64,000 nucleotides of DNA from Stentor coeruleus (lineage: Eukaryota > Ciliophora > Heterotrichea > Heterotrichida > Stentoridae). The stretch lies in NCBI GenBank assembly GCA_001970955.1, contig MPUH01000097.1, forward strand, positions 45,591 through 109,590, written 5' to 3'. A program made the position numbers and the translations under genes. This document shows positions 19,707 through 31,221 of this stretch, piece by piece; position 1 is the first letter of the stretch, and every line of letters starts with the position of its first letter. The notes beneath the pieces are model-generated. The model made no database searches and was not told the DNA's origin. It was given only the letters and a program-made list of their open reading frames with translations.

Positions 19707-22700
19707 CTAAGAATCTGAATTTAAAACATTCTTTTCAAAGTTACGGTGATGAGCATCAGTGTTGATAGTTTGAACTTTTGCTGGATATACTTTCTTTGTA
19801 ACTTGTACTAGACTCGATGGATTTTTTTTACAAACCTTTGCGAGCACATCTTTCAATTTGATAATTAGAAGCATTGCTGAGACAACTCCATTTACACAAA
19901 GCATTCCAAATATTGAAAACACAATAATAGATTCTATAAGTACTCTTGTCTGTATATTAACATCATAAATAAAAAAAAATGAGAGAGCCATAATGAGAAG
20001 TATACTGAGTTCTTCTAGTAATAACTGTCCTAATATTATCTTATCTTTATATGGTCTGTAAATTATAATAAAGAAAAATTGCATAAAAGAAGATATAATA
20101 TTTGCTACATTTTGCATTCGAAGATTGCTGTTCATAAACACTTGTGAAAAAACATAAATAACTCTTCTTAAAGTAAAGACTGTATAAAATTGGGTACTTA
20201 TAAGTCCCTTATTGTTTTTGAACTCTATATACAAAATTCCCCATTTTTTCCTAAAAGCCTCATCTTCCATTAAACGATTATAATTCAAATGCCCAAATAT
20301 TAAAAGTATTGGTGGAGTTAAAATAAATAATATCTAAATAATTTTTACTGCAAAAATTACTGCAAAGATAAAATTTATAATAGCTTCAACTTCATGAGAA
20401 AATTCCTAAATAAAAACTACAGATCTTAGTTGAATAATTGAAAAAAATCCAATGTTAATATATGCCTGAATCCAAAATCTTAAAAAAAAGCCGTATTTGT
20501 AGTTGCTAAGACGAATATGACATTTTTGATTGATGCTAAATTTATTGATAAATGTTCCTAAATAAAATAAAGGTATTAGAGATACATATAAAATTAAAAT
20601 TGTAAACAAAATTCCAGTGTTATATAAGAAATAAGATGTTTTCAAGCCAAAACTCCTTCCTTCAAGATAAGGTTTTGAGTTATTTGCACAAAGAAAAATA
20701 TATTCTGCAGGGTTTAAGGCAATGTTTTTAGTGCCAACAGTGGGAAAGCTTTTAATTATGCTATCTGTGAATGGAATACTATTAATAGGCAAATATGCTA
20801 AAATATCTTTAGTATTCATTAGTGCCCATAAGAATGCAGGATTTCCAAAAATCCCTACAGCTAAAACTGAACTCCCAACAGCATTAGATGCAGATTTAGA
20901 TTTAGATACTATTGCTTGCACTGATTGAATTGATGGAAATGTAAATAGAGCATACGATAAATTTGTACGTAAAACAGAGTAATCGAAATAGTAATTGTCT
21001 ATGGTTTTAACATTTTCCTTTTTGATTTTTATGCTTATTTCAGTATTTTCTGGTATTGTTTCTAATGCTGTTACGGTAAAGTTATAAACTGGAAGGTATT
21101 TTTCTTGAAGAGTAAAATCTAAGTTGATTGATTTTTTGTTTGATACTGAAAAATCATCAGATGTTAAAGATTCAGAAAGCGCTTTATCAAATTGAATTAA
21201 AAGAATGTTTGCTTTATTGATAGTGCAGGACCAACTGAAATTACTATCTTTTATAATTATGGTCTCGGTATTAGCTATATGAAGTCCTTTTCCAAAGGCA
21301 TAGAATTTATACTCGCCTTCTTGAGAAATTTGCAAATTTGAAAAGGTTCCGATGCCATTATATATTTCTAATGTCTGTAGTTCTTGGCTGTAAGCACTAA
21401 AAGTGGCATTAAGTGTAACTATAAATAATTCTGATTTGCATAAATTTGAGAGAGTGCTGGTATCATAAATATATGCATCTATAAAAAAAACTGACTTTGT
21501 ATTAATTGTCTTATTAAAAATTACTTCAAATTTCGATACAACTTCTAAAAGTAAATAATAATCTTTTATCAAAATCTGATTTGATTCATAACTTATTGCT
21601 CTGTTACTTCGAGCCAGTAATGAAAAATAACCCTCGTTTTTTATTTGCATTCCTTCAAAAAAAGCAGATCCATTTGATGCTAATACAGTGCTTTTTCCTA
21701 ATAGTTGGTTGTTATTATCAATACTAAGTGTTATAGTAAATAGACAGCTTGTACAAAGAGAAAGTCTTTCTGGATTTTCATAGACTAAAACTTCTGCTGA
21801 AAAAAAACTAGAAGTGTGTAATAGCTAACTAAAAAATACTTTCGGACTGATCATAGAAAAGTTCAGATAAAAGTTTTTTATTTCAAAATCCTCAGTCGAT
21901 ACTAATCTAGAAAAATTAGATTCTGCATTAAATGAAAAATTGCCTTCATTAAGAACCATTAGATTATCAAAAACTGTTAAGTATGTAATATTTCTATCAC
22001 TAATACCTAATGAATACCCAAAAGGATTCAAATTAAGGTATATATTATCTGTAAAATCAAAAGCTAGATTAGTCAACTCTGGATCAGTATAGACTGAAAC
22101 TTCTACAGAAAAAAAACTTTCAGTTGTATAAGGCTAAATGAATTTTACTCTTTCACCTGAAAAATTTATTTTCAAACTGCACATTTTAATTTCAATTTCT
22201 TCTGAATAACCACTTAATAAATCAAACCCTGAAGCTTTAAGTTTGAATTTATCTATGGCCTGAATTTGCAGATTTATGAAAATATGTGATCCTGTTTTGA
22301 TAATGGCATTATTAATACCTGTCATTTTTTTATTTGGTTCCAAATTAAGAAAAACTTCCCATTTTCTAATTGACAAATCGCCTTGCGCTCTATAAATTTT
22401 AACTAAAACTGAGAAAATATTATTAGGGTAAGTTGGCTTCATATAAATTACCTTATTCTGGTCGAAATGTACAATCAAGTAGCATGTTTCAACGAGAAAA
22501 TTCAAATTGCTTGTTATTAAATATGGTCCATAAACCTTTATTGTATAAGTATTATCTGCTAGAGGATCCAAATCCCTCAACTCATAAAATCCATTTACGA
22601 GTGTAGAATTAAAAGGGTTTTCAATATTTATATTTGTATTAAATGAAATAATAATATCATAATTTTCAGTAGAAGGATTTTGCAATAATAAATCTTCATA

Positions 22701-25613
22701 AAGCTGAAAAGTAAAAGTAAATATAGTATAATTTGTAAATGGCTATTTATTTTTTACAGGTTCTGGGAATAGTACAATTTTAACATAGTAATTTTTTATT
22801 ATCAGATCTATTTCATATGTTATAATAATTTCTCCTTGAATCTTTATTTTATTCTGTCCTTCTTCAGCAAAGTTTAAATTATCAAGACGAAATAAGCCAT
22901 TCAAAGTGGAATTAATGATAAAAAGTCTATAAGATCCTTGAATAAAGTTAGTTTCAATATTAAAATTTAGACTAGATTCTATTGTTGATAATTCAATATC
23001 TGCATAAACTGTAACTTCTATTGCAAAAATATTTTCAGTTGTTTGAGGCTAAATATTTTTTACAATTTTTGGGGAAAACACTACTCCAAGATAATAATTT
23101 TTTATTTTTATATTTACGGTATTACTTTTTATAAGTCCATATCCATTGGCAGTTATTGAATATGTATTCTCTGACTGTATCATTAGATTAGAAAATTCGC
23201 AAGAACCTTGGACATTTCTTTCATTATTGTTAATAATTGTAACTAATGGATCAGATTGAAAATTAACAATAAATACTTTATCAATAAATTTTACAGTAAG
23301 ACTGCTGTCAGAAAAAATTTCAACTAATATACTAAAGTACTTATCTGTATTTGCAATCTGTATATATTTTACATTTCCCTTTGTCAGGTTAGCTTTTAAA
23401 TAGTAGTTTTTTATTAATATGCTACTTTTTTCATCATAAAATGCATTTATAGTATATGCAGTGATTTTATAAATGTCTTCGCTATAAAAAATTAAATCAT
23501 TGAACAGCGCTAGTCCACTGCTAATAGAGCCCTGCAACTCTATTAATAGTGAATTTGAAGATAATAAAAGCATTATGTTGTAATAGTTTTCAGTATCAAG
23601 ATTTAAGAAATCAAAATGCAAATACACTCCAATTTCAATTGAAAATATATCTTCTGTTGTTGCTGGCTGTTTATAATTTACTATAGGATTTAATGTAGTT
23701 TTTAAGTATTTGCTTGAAGGGACATAAAAATTATACGAGTTTTGCCAATTTATCAATCTTATTCCCTTTGCGCACAATAGATGAGTTCCGTCTACCTGAA
23801 TAGAGACACTTTCGATTTTACAATTTCCAAATGCTGTGGTGCATTGAGTATTTCCATTAATAGTAACAGTTATATCAGTGTATATTTCAATTACAAAAAT
23901 AATTGAAGTTTCTTTTGTTGAGAGTTGCGAATCTCTGTAAATATCGAAAACGATATCGAATAAAGGATAGCTTGCCATAGACTAATTAGTTTATACATTT
24001 TTTGGAGTAATCGCAGCGCCTATGTAGTAATTTTCGATAGTTATAGTTATTGAATCGCATTCTTCAAAAAGAGTAATGCATCCAGTTAAAGTATAAACTC
24101 CTACATTAATAATTGAAATATCAGTGATTATTGAGTTTCCATTTGAAGTAGATTCATAATACTCCATAGAAATAATTGGAGAAAAACTCAAGGTAACATC
24201 ATAAGTACCTGAAATATATGGGACACTTTTTAGACTGTCTGAGTAGATAGAAATTTTCACATCGAATAGATTGTCAGCTGATAGACTCTAAATTTTTATT
24301 ACTGTATATTCATTGATAATTTCAATTTTCGTATATAAAAGAATTGAAAATGAGCTGGAGTAGCCGTTTTCACACTGAGAACAACTAGCAACTATTTGAT
24401 AAATGCCTGGAGTTTCGACAGCAAGATTAGAGAAATTGCACTCTCCATCTATTGCTATGCATTCTGTACTTCCAAAGAGCGTAACTAATGGAGCAATAGC
24501 AATAGTTATAATTACTGGTATAGTAGATGTGGTGGCTAAATAATTATAAGTCATTAGCGTGACTTTTACTGAAAATTCTGAATTCAAAGAAACCTGCTAA
24601 ATATATATCACTTGATATAGGACAGAAACTTCAAGATTCGCTTTATTAAATTTAACACTTGCAATTTTTTGATCACTTTCGAAAAATAGTGAATTGGTAT
24701 AGAAATCATAAAATCCTATTTCTAGCACTGATATGCCGGTAAAACTTGCTATTCCATTAGTTACCACAGACTCCATAGTCAAAGAAGAAATTCCATCTAG
24801 AACTGTGGAAGGTGATAAATAAAGGGCTATCATGCCTTGACAGGTATCACAAGTCAAGCCATTTTTTTTTATTGCAACTTGGATATTGAAAATGTTATAA
24901 ACAGTGTCTTCCTGTATATTTTTCACATTTGCTAATAATTGTTCAATGCCTACTAAGCAATTAACAACAATCACTGAAACTGGGAATGCGTTGTTATTAT
25001 CATAAACTGAATAGACGTACTTGATACCTGCACTTGTTAAAGCTATAGTATTATAATCATCACCAGTTGAATTAGTTAATAATATAATACTGTTCTTTAA
25101 ACTATCGCCAAATTCTTCTATTATTAATGGAAATGAACTTGCAATTGAATTATCACTTTTAATGAATTGAGAATGAATAATAAAATCTTCATAAGGGCAT
25201 ACGTATGTTATGTTTACTGAACTTTTGGAATGCCAACAGTCATTAGGCGTTTTAGTAAAGGCCATAGAGATTGCATCTTCATATCCAAGAGCTCTAATAA
25301 TAACATTAAAAGTACACGCACAATTTTGATCAAATTTTATACTGTTAACATAGCCATCAATAGTTGTATATTTCCACATTCCTTTTGTTTCTGCTTCAAA
25401 GGAATTATAAGGTTCAATTCCAAAAGAAACTTTTACTCCAGTCTTATTGTCTAATGTTCCATCCGATTTTCTAAGCGATATACTTAGACTAATTTCGCCA
25501 ACCCATGGCCAAGGCTCCTATTTATAGCATACTGTGAAAGATTGACTTTCAATTCTAATATACTGCCCAAAGATTGTTGCAAGTGAAGATGTTACAACAA
25601 AGAAATTAAGCAT
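19707..25613 (-). CDS. Giant tandem-repeat transmembrane protein with 15 mini-introns
   Basis: About 1893 aa. ATG at 25613-25611 begins a signal-like segment (MLNFFVVTSSLATIF); TAG at 19707. The whole 5.9 kb is one reading frame because every intron is 15 nt and phase 0. Introns with in-frame stops: 25518-25532, 24597-24611, 24288-24302, 23982-23996, 23049-23063, 22743-22757, 22134-22148, 21825-21839, 20406-20420, 20334-20348. Stopless introns inferred from repeat alignment: 24912-24926, 23667-23681, 23358-23372, 22437-22451, 21510-21524. Repeats of 90-105 residues, mostly one per exon, start like TTENIFAIEVTVY and end near IKNYYLxxxxSPK. They are probably extracellular beta-sandwiches. The C-terminus has several membrane spans (FTILILYVSLIPLFYLG; IISSFMQFFFIIIY; LSILLIMALSFFFIY). 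The family is not named; a surface adhesion or sensory protein is plausible. Confidence 0.85.
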
Positions 25614-25882
25614 TTATAATCAAAAAAATTATTGCATATGATATTATAATGGTTGATTAAATATAATTTTAGTGTGGCTGGATAGTGCACTATGATTTTT
25701 TCACTTTTTTTTTAATGCTGAATTCTTAATCTACTTGAGTGCTTTTTTGGTAATATATTCATAAAAAACTATATCTAATGAATCAATTCTTATATCGATA
25801 TCGATCAAATTAAATATAAGAAATCATTTTAATATTGTCCAAATTATTCCTGATAATGTATGCTACGCTAGGATTATTAAAT

Positions 25883-26938
25883 CTAATTTAATTTTTGAAG
25901 AGACTTTATGGCTGAGACAGTAACTTCAACATCTTCTTCTGATATTCCAGCGTGACAAACTATTCTGATACATCCATTAACCATTCCACCAGCCAAAACA
26001 CCTTTTTCTTTTAGCCTTGCAACATAATCTGGTATAGAAAGATTAGTATCAGGCCAAAATGCCACAAAATTAGTTTCTAAAGGCTCACATTTTATTCCAG
26101 CTTTAACTATTTCATTATGGAATGCACGTGCTAAACGATGATCATGAGTAAATGTTGCCTCAGCTTCATCAAGACTTTGCATCGCTGCTGCAGCAATATA
26201 CCCAATCTGCCTAAACCCCCCTCCAAGAGCTTTTCTCCATCTATGTGCTTTGCTTATAAATTCATCTGTACCTACAAGCATAGACCCAATAGGGCATTTT
26301 AATCCTTTAGTAAAACACATACATATTGAATCATATCCTTCTGTTATATCATTGACTTTAATGTTTGGATTGCGTTCTTTATGATAATAATATGCATTTA
26401 GTAGTCTGGAACCATCCAAATGGGTTTTGATATTGTGATTAAGTGCATATTCCCTTACCTTTTTATCATAGCCAAATGGCAGGGCTTTACCAAAAAGAAC
26501 AGTATGCGTGTTTTCAAAAGTTATAAGGGTTGTTTTAGTGAAATGCTGATCAGGTGGGAGGATTTTTGAAGTCAAAGCATTTAAATCTAAAGTGCCATCT
26601 GCTTTTTCTTCAACAGGCACTGGCATAATTCCAGCTATAGAAGAAATATTCCCTTGTTCATATACATAAATATGACTATTAGCACCTATAATAGCAGAAT
26701 CACCCCTATTACAATGAGTGAGAATGCTTATTAAATTACTCATAGTGCCTGATGTTGTGAATAGTCCTCTTTCTTTACCCATCATCTTTGCAACTCTATC
26801 TTGAAGGCTGTTCACAGTAGGGTCATCTCCATAAACATCATTACCAACTTCTGCATTAAGCAAAGCTTGATGCATTGATGCACTCATAATTGTCACTGTA
26901 TCTGAACGAAGATCAATAATTCTTCTAAAAGCTTTCAT
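25883..26938 (-). CDS. L-threonine aldolase (PLP enzyme), copy 1
   Basis: 351 aa, single exon, TAG stop. Low-specificity threonine aldolases split L-threonine into glycine and acetaldehyde using pyridoxal phosphate. Landmarks: the opening IDLRSDTVT (8-16), TTSGTMSNL (61-69), LITFENTH (138-145), the cofactor-binding HLDGSRLLNA (173-182), and the probable Schiff-base Lys211 in MCFTKGLKCPIGSMLVG. The full-length sequence with all motifs implies activity. A second copy lies immediately downstream in coordinates on the same strand (27298-28365). The enzymes are very similar, with an 80-bp stretch identical at the DNA level, so they arose by tandem duplication. Confidence 0.95.
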   Translation of the reverse strand: MKAFRRIIDLRSDTVTIMSASMHQALLNAEVGNDVYGDDPTVNSLQDRVAKMMGKERGLFTTSGTMSNLISILTHCNRGDSAIIGANSHIYVYEQGNISSIAGIMPVPVEEKADGTLDLNALTSKILPPDQHFTKTTLITFENTHTVLFGKALPFGYDKKVREYALNHNIKTHLDGSRLLNAYYYHKERNPNIKVNDITEGYDSICMCFTKGLKCPIGSMLVGTDEFISKAHRWRKALGGGFRQIGYIAAAAMQSLDEAEATFTHDHRLARAFHNEIVKAGIKCEPLETNFVAFWPDTNLSIPDYVARLKEKGVLAGGMVNGCIRIVCHAGISEEDVEVTVSAIKSLQKLN

Positions 26939-27297
26939 TTTTATATGAACTATGTTAGAGAAAAAAAATTGTGAAGGAAGATTTAATTATTAGCATATTA
27001 TTAAGATTTTATTATGCAGAAAACTCATAAGAAAAATATTAACAATATAGTGTAATAATATTTAAAATAATCATTAAATTATAAAATTTTGAAAAAATAA
27101 CAATCCTGAATTCTAGTAAAACGATGCATTTTGCAATGATTGAAGGGTTTACTAATACTAAAAGTTACTCTTGATACAATTATATCCTTTGCAAAATGGC
27201 TTATTTGTATTTGCAAACTTTAACTATATACTAATTTTAGTTATATTAAAATATGAGTTTTTGATGTTTATTATTGCATTTAGGCTAAATATTTAAT
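26939..27297. other. Spacer between tandem aldolase genes
   Basis: 359 bases of AT-rich DNA with no coding potential. It must contain the 3' end of the right-hand aldolase transcript and the promoter of the left-hand one. Confidence 0.4.
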
Positions 27298-28365
27298 CTA
27301 ATTTTTATTTCTATCATTTTTTTGGAATGATCTTATGGTAGACACAATTAATTCAACATCATCTTCATTTACCCCAGCATGACAAACCATTCTTACACTC
27401 CCATCAATTCTTCCACCAACCAAAATTCCATTGTCTTTTAGCCTAGCTACATATTCTGGTAGTTTAAGATCAGTTTTAGGCCAATAATTGACAAAATTAG
27501 TCTCTAAAGGCTCACATTTGATTTCAGCATTTATTAACTCTCTATGCAGCATACTAGCTAGTTTATGATCACGAGTAAATATAGTTTCAGCCTCATCAAG
27601 ACTTTGCATCGCTGCTGCAGCAATATACCCAATCTGCCTAAACCCCCCTCCAAGAGCTTTTCTCCATCTATGCGCTTTAGCAATAAATTCATCTGTACCT
27701 ACAAGAACAGACCCAATAGGGCACCTTAATCCTTTAGTAAAACACATGCATATTGAATCATATCCTTCTGTTAAATCCTTTTCTTTAATATTAGGATTTC
27801 TTTCTTTATGATAATAGTAAGCATTTAACAGCCTAGAGCCATCTAAGTGTGTTTTAACACCATGTTTCACAGCGAATTCACTTACTTTTTTATCATAACC
27901 AAAAGGTAGAGCTTTACCAATAAATTTATTATGCGTGTTTTCAAAAGTTATAAGCGTTGTTTTCGTGAAATGCTGATCAGGGGGGAGTATTTTTGTAGCC
28001 AATACATCAAAATCAAAAGTTCCATCACTATTCTCATTAACTGGCATAGGCATAACCCCAGCTATTGATGCAATATTCCCTTGTTCATATGCATTAATAT
28101 GACAATAAGTTCCCAAAACTGCAGACTCCCCTCTTTTACAATGGCTTAAAATGCTTAGCAAATTACTCATAGTCCCTGATACAGTAAAAAGCCCTTTTTC
28201 TTTCCCCATCATTTTTGCAACTCTTTCTTGTAGTTGATTCACTCCAGGATCATCATGATAAACATCATCTCCTACTTCAGCTTTTACCAAAGCTTGAAGC
28301 ATTGATTCACTAAATTTTGTAACAGTATCTGAACGAAGATCAACAATTCTTTTGACAGCTTTCAT
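27298..28365 (-). CDS. L-threonine aldolase (PLP enzyme), copy 2
   Basis: 355 aa, single exon, TAG stop. Same architecture as copy 1: VDLRSDTVTKF, TVSGTMSNL, LITFENTHN, HLDGSRLLNA, and the PLP lysine in CMCFTKGLRCPIGS. It keeps a FENTHN motif closer to the family norm than copy 1 (FENTHT). 27593-27672 is identical over 80 bases to 26166-26245 of copy 1 while flanking codons differ, pointing to recent gene conversion or strong constraint. Its ATG is only 19 bases from the ATG of the divergently transcribed gene at 28385. Confidence 0.95.
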   Translation of the reverse strand: MKAVKRIVDLRSDTVTKFSESMLQALVKAEVGDDVYHDDPGVNQLQERVAKMMGKEKGLFTVSGTMSNLLSILSHCKRGESAVLGTYCHINAYEQGNIASIAGVMPMPVNENSDGTFDFDVLATKILPPDQHFTKTTLITFENTHNKFIGKALPFGYDKKVSEFAVKHGVKTHLDGSRLLNAYYYHKERNPNIKEKDLTEGYDSICMCFTKGLRCPIGSVLVGTDEFIAKAHRWRKALGGGFRQIGYIAAAAMQSLDEAETIFTRDHKLASMLHRELINAEIKCEPLETNFVNYWPKTDLKLPEYVARLKDNGILVGGRIDGSVRMVCHAGVNEDDVELIVSTIRSFQKNDRNKN

Positions 28366-28384
28366 TTTTTTATATAAAATTTAT
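28366..28384. promoter_or_regulatory. 19-bp divergent promoter spacer
   Basis: Only 19 bases, all A or T, separate the start codon of the leftward aldolase (28363-28365) from the first good start codon of the rightward coiled-coil gene (28385-28387). Both genes must share promoter sequences within this spacer or inside each other's coding region. Confidence 0.6.
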
Positions 28385-28990
28385 ATGGACAAGCTACCGA
28401 TCTATTACGATCCTTTAAGAGAAATGACTAAGGCTCAAATTAAAAGAAAGGAAGATGAAGAAAGGCAAAAAGAGGCTAGAGCTCAGAATCTGGCAAGTAA
28501 AAAGACCATGAATGAAGAAGTAGAAGCCCTTGCTAAAAGATATCAGAAGAAAAAAGAAAAAGAGGTGAAAACTGGTGATACAAGTAAAAAGAACAAAATT
28601 GAAATTGAAAGGCTTGTATCGAGGAAGGATTTTGAGAAAATTGATGAAGATATTAATCATAATCATGTTGGCTGGCTAATTAGAGAGGAAAATAGGCGAA
28701 GAGAGGAAATGCTTAAAGAAATGGGTACTTTTGATGATGAGAAAGCTAAAAAAGGTAAAAAGAAAACGAAGCAACCAAAAGAAGTGAAGAAAAGTGATAG
28801 TATGAACAATATTCATTTGGGGATATGGAAAGGATATTCACAACAAAATATTAATACAGTAGGAAAGATTCAGAAGCAAGGCTCTGAGAAAATTTTTAAT
28901 AGAAATAACGAATGCCAAACGTTTAGAAAGGTTGAAGTTCCGATACTCCAGCAGTTTGTGAATAAAAGTAAAATTCTAATGAACCCTTAG
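28385..28990 (+). CDS. Charged coiled-coil protein, unknown
   Basis: 201 aa, single exon, TAG stop. I chose the ATG at 28385 (MDKLPIYYDPLREMTK) because an upstream in-frame ATG at 28352 would overlap the divergent aldolase gene and adds only a short odd peptide. The region about 15-60 and 95-130 is very rich in Glu, Lys and Arg and should form a helix or coiled coil. A motif HNHVGWLIREENRRREEML sits at about 95-113. There is no membrane span. I recognise no family; a cytoskeletal or ciliary role would fit the composition but is inference. Confidence 0.72.
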   Translation: MDKLPIYYDPLREMTKAQIKRKEDEERQKEARAQNLASKKTMNEEVEALAKRYQKKKEKEVKTGDTSKKNKIEIERLVSRKDFEKIDEDINHNHVGWLIREENRRREEMLKEMGTFDDEKAKKGKKKTKQPKEVKKSDSMNNIHLGIWKGYSQQNINTVGKIQKQGSEKIFNRNNECQTFRKVEVPILQQFVNKSKILMNP

Positions 28991-29243
28991 GCATTTGTGT
29001 GGTTTTAGATTTTAGATGCATTTAGTATAATTTTGAATTGTATATTATGGCTTTATGATATAAATCATATCAGAACAATGACAATTCATATAGACTCTAA
29101 ATGGATAAATCATGAGCTAATATACTAACCTAAATCTTTAAGTTATTTCAAAAAGTGTTCAAACTCTAAATAATCCTGATTTCAAAAAATCCACTACAAA
29201 GTTTCAATTTAACCCATTTTTTCATACATAAATAAGATCACAT

Positions 29244-30143
29244 ATGGGCTGCTGCGAGACCAGGGATGAAAAAAAAGTAGAAAAGCGTGTCTTCAAGCCA
29301 AAGAACAGAGTGAATCTAAGAGAGCTCAATCCAAGTATGATGAAAGATCAAGACAAGTTGATAATCCCAGAAAAAAACGCAAGGGGGATTAGAGTCAATA
29401 CAAAAAGAGACTCTGACTCCTTAAGACTTTATGTCGAATGGTGTAAAAGCATGAAAAAATGGGATGAATTGGCTGTTCTTACAGGCGACTTAACCGAAAT
29501 CAAAGATCCAAACGTGTATATTGGATGGGCCTCAAAGCCACATTCAGTTGGCAGTCTGTCAATAGTTTATTTATGCATAGAAAGCCAAAAGGACTCCCAA
29601 AACTTAACACCCTACATAGACTCAATCCTCCCAGAACTCATTAGAACGTTTAAATCTGCATCAAATGACTTCCAAGAAAACACAATGCTTCTGTTTTACT
29701 ATTATTTAGACTCTGCTTCTGAAGAAAATATACAAAAAATGGTCAAATTCGGTATTTTTACTGTCATTGTTAAGTTCTTACTTGGTGTTAAAAAGGAAAT
29801 GCAACATCTTACTGCTGCGGTGTGTAGGAAGATTTATAGAGCAAGAAGATATGCACAAGAGGAGTTTTTTGCTAATAACGGAGGGTTTAAACTTATACAA
29901 TTGATTGAATTGAGTAAGGATGATGGGGATGATGTTTTGGGTGAATTAATAGGTGGATTGATTGATTTGATTCAGGATGAGAATGAAAATTGTGATAAGG
30001 ACAATGCTAAGAGAATTAATGACACAAGTGTGTGGAATGTATTGAATGGGATTGATAAGTCTAAATTATCTGCAGAGGTACTTGAGAGGATTGATGTTGT
30101 TGTGTCTCTGATGGGAGATGCAGCTCAGACTGAGAAAATTTAG
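29244..30143 (+). CDS. Putatively myristoylated ARM/HEAT-like protein
   Basis: 299 aa, single exon, TAG stop. The start MGCCETRD has Gly2 followed by two Cys, a typical site for N-myristoylation plus palmitoylation and so membrane attachment. Residues about 65-290 look like an all-helical repeat fold of the armadillo/HEAT kind (LPELIRTFKSASNDFQENTM; HLTAAVCRKIYRARRYAQEE; ANNGGFKLIQLIELSK). The exact family is not recognised. It is probably a membrane-tethered adaptor. Confidence 0.72.
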   Translation: MGCCETRDEKKVEKRVFKPKNRVNLRELNPSMMKDQDKLIIPEKNARGIRVNTKRDSDSLRLYVEWCKSMKKWDELAVLTGDLTEIKDPNVYIGWASKPHSVGSLSIVYLCIESQKDSQNLTPYIDSILPELIRTFKSASNDFQENTMLLFYYYLDSASEENIQKMVKFGIFTVIVKFLLGVKKEMQHLTAAVCRKIYRARRYAQEEFFANNGGFKLIQLIELSKDDGDDVLGELIGGLIDLIQDENENCDKDNAKRINDTSVWNVLNGIDKSKLSAEVLERIDVVVSLMGDAAQTEKI

Positions 30144-30285
30144 GATTTTTAGATTTTTAAGAAGTTTTGATATTTTATAGATAAAGTAGTCTTAGAGTTA
30201 GTGAGGGCTAGTAACTAATGATATTTTTTGTAAAAAATTATGATAGTTTTTTTCAAAAGGATTATATTATTAATAATAGTTATTA

Positions 30286-31221
30286 ATGCTCGCAAGGTCT
30301 TTAAAAAATTCAAACATTCCTTATGATTTCCTATCATACCCAAGCAAGCTATTAAACTACATTTATCAGCCTTCAGGGGCATTCGATTCAGAATTAACAA
30401 GGGTGACAATATCTTTATCAGCACATTTTATAAACTTATTGTCAAGAGAAATTAGTAAAAAGAAGCCTGATGAGATCTATAACTACGGTTATGAAAGATT
30501 TTCTTCAATAACTTCATGTATTCCTGCCCTTTGTTATGTTACTTATGGGGTTAAGCACATAATGCTCCCTTTTATTACTGAAGTTCCTGCATTGGAAATT
30601 ACAGGTGGACTGTGGTTATTATGTGGACTTGGGTGTTCACTTGCTATAGATACTTTGAGGCTAATTATGGTTAAAAATTCAAATTTCTTTGCTGGAGCGA
30701 ATTTAGCTGGTAGTTCAATTGCATTTATAACTGGACTGTTGATGCAGACACAGTTTCCTTCTACTGGAAATATCTTTGGGGAGATAGCAAGTGGAACCCT
30801 TCAATGCTATATGGGTTACTACATGCTGAACAACAATATTAACATTCTTGCAGGGCGTAGTATCAACCAAGAAGAAGTGCATAAGATAAACTCTATCCTT
30901 TATAAGATTCCAGGCGTTCTCAAAGTTGATGAAGTCAAAACCAACCCAATAAGTAAAGAAAAGTATAAATTCTGCGCGAATATCACATTTGATAATTATA
31001 AAATTCAAGACATAGTCTATGAAAAAATCCGTAGAAGCAATCGAACTATAATCAACAAAGACTATGAAAAACAAATCGAAAATATCTGTAGGAACTCTGT
31101 AAATCTGACTTTAAACAAAACTGCAGAAATAGCTTCAGAAGTAGAATCTGATATAAAAACCAAATTTCCTCAAGCCAAGCATATCCAAATTGTGGGTGAA
31201 TACAAATTATTTAAAAATTAA
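30286..31221 (+). CDS. Cation diffusion facilitator, ZnT9 (SLC30A9)-like
   Basis: 311 aa, single exon, TAA stop. The order of features follows SLC30A9: an IS..PDE.YNYGYERFSSITS segment matching the IS..PD..HPYGF..RY.SSLIS region, several membrane spans (about 75-95, 102-125, 140-160, 165-185), the conserved AGRSINQEEVHKINSIL after the last span, and a C-terminal domain (GVLKVDEVKT... FCANITF). CDF proteins move Zn or Mn out of the cytosol; SLC30A9 is mitochondrial. The transport-site Asp residues expected in spans 2 and 5 are not clearly present (SAHFINLL and AGANLAGSSIAF in their places), so transport activity is doubtful. Confidence 0.75.
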   Translation: MLARSLKNSNIPYDFLSYPSKLLNYIYQPSGAFDSELTRVTISLSAHFINLLSREISKKKPDEIYNYGYERFSSITSCIPALCYVTYGVKHIMLPFITEVPALEITGGLWLLCGLGCSLAIDTLRLIMVKNSNFFAGANLAGSSIAFITGLLMQTQFPSTGNIFGEIASGTLQCYMGYYMLNNNINILAGRSINQEEVHKINSILYKIPGVLKVDEVKTNPISKEKYKFCANITFDNYKIQDIVYEKIRRSNRTIINKDYEKQIENICRNSVNLTLNKTAEIASEVESDIKTKFPQAKHIQIVGEYKLFKN

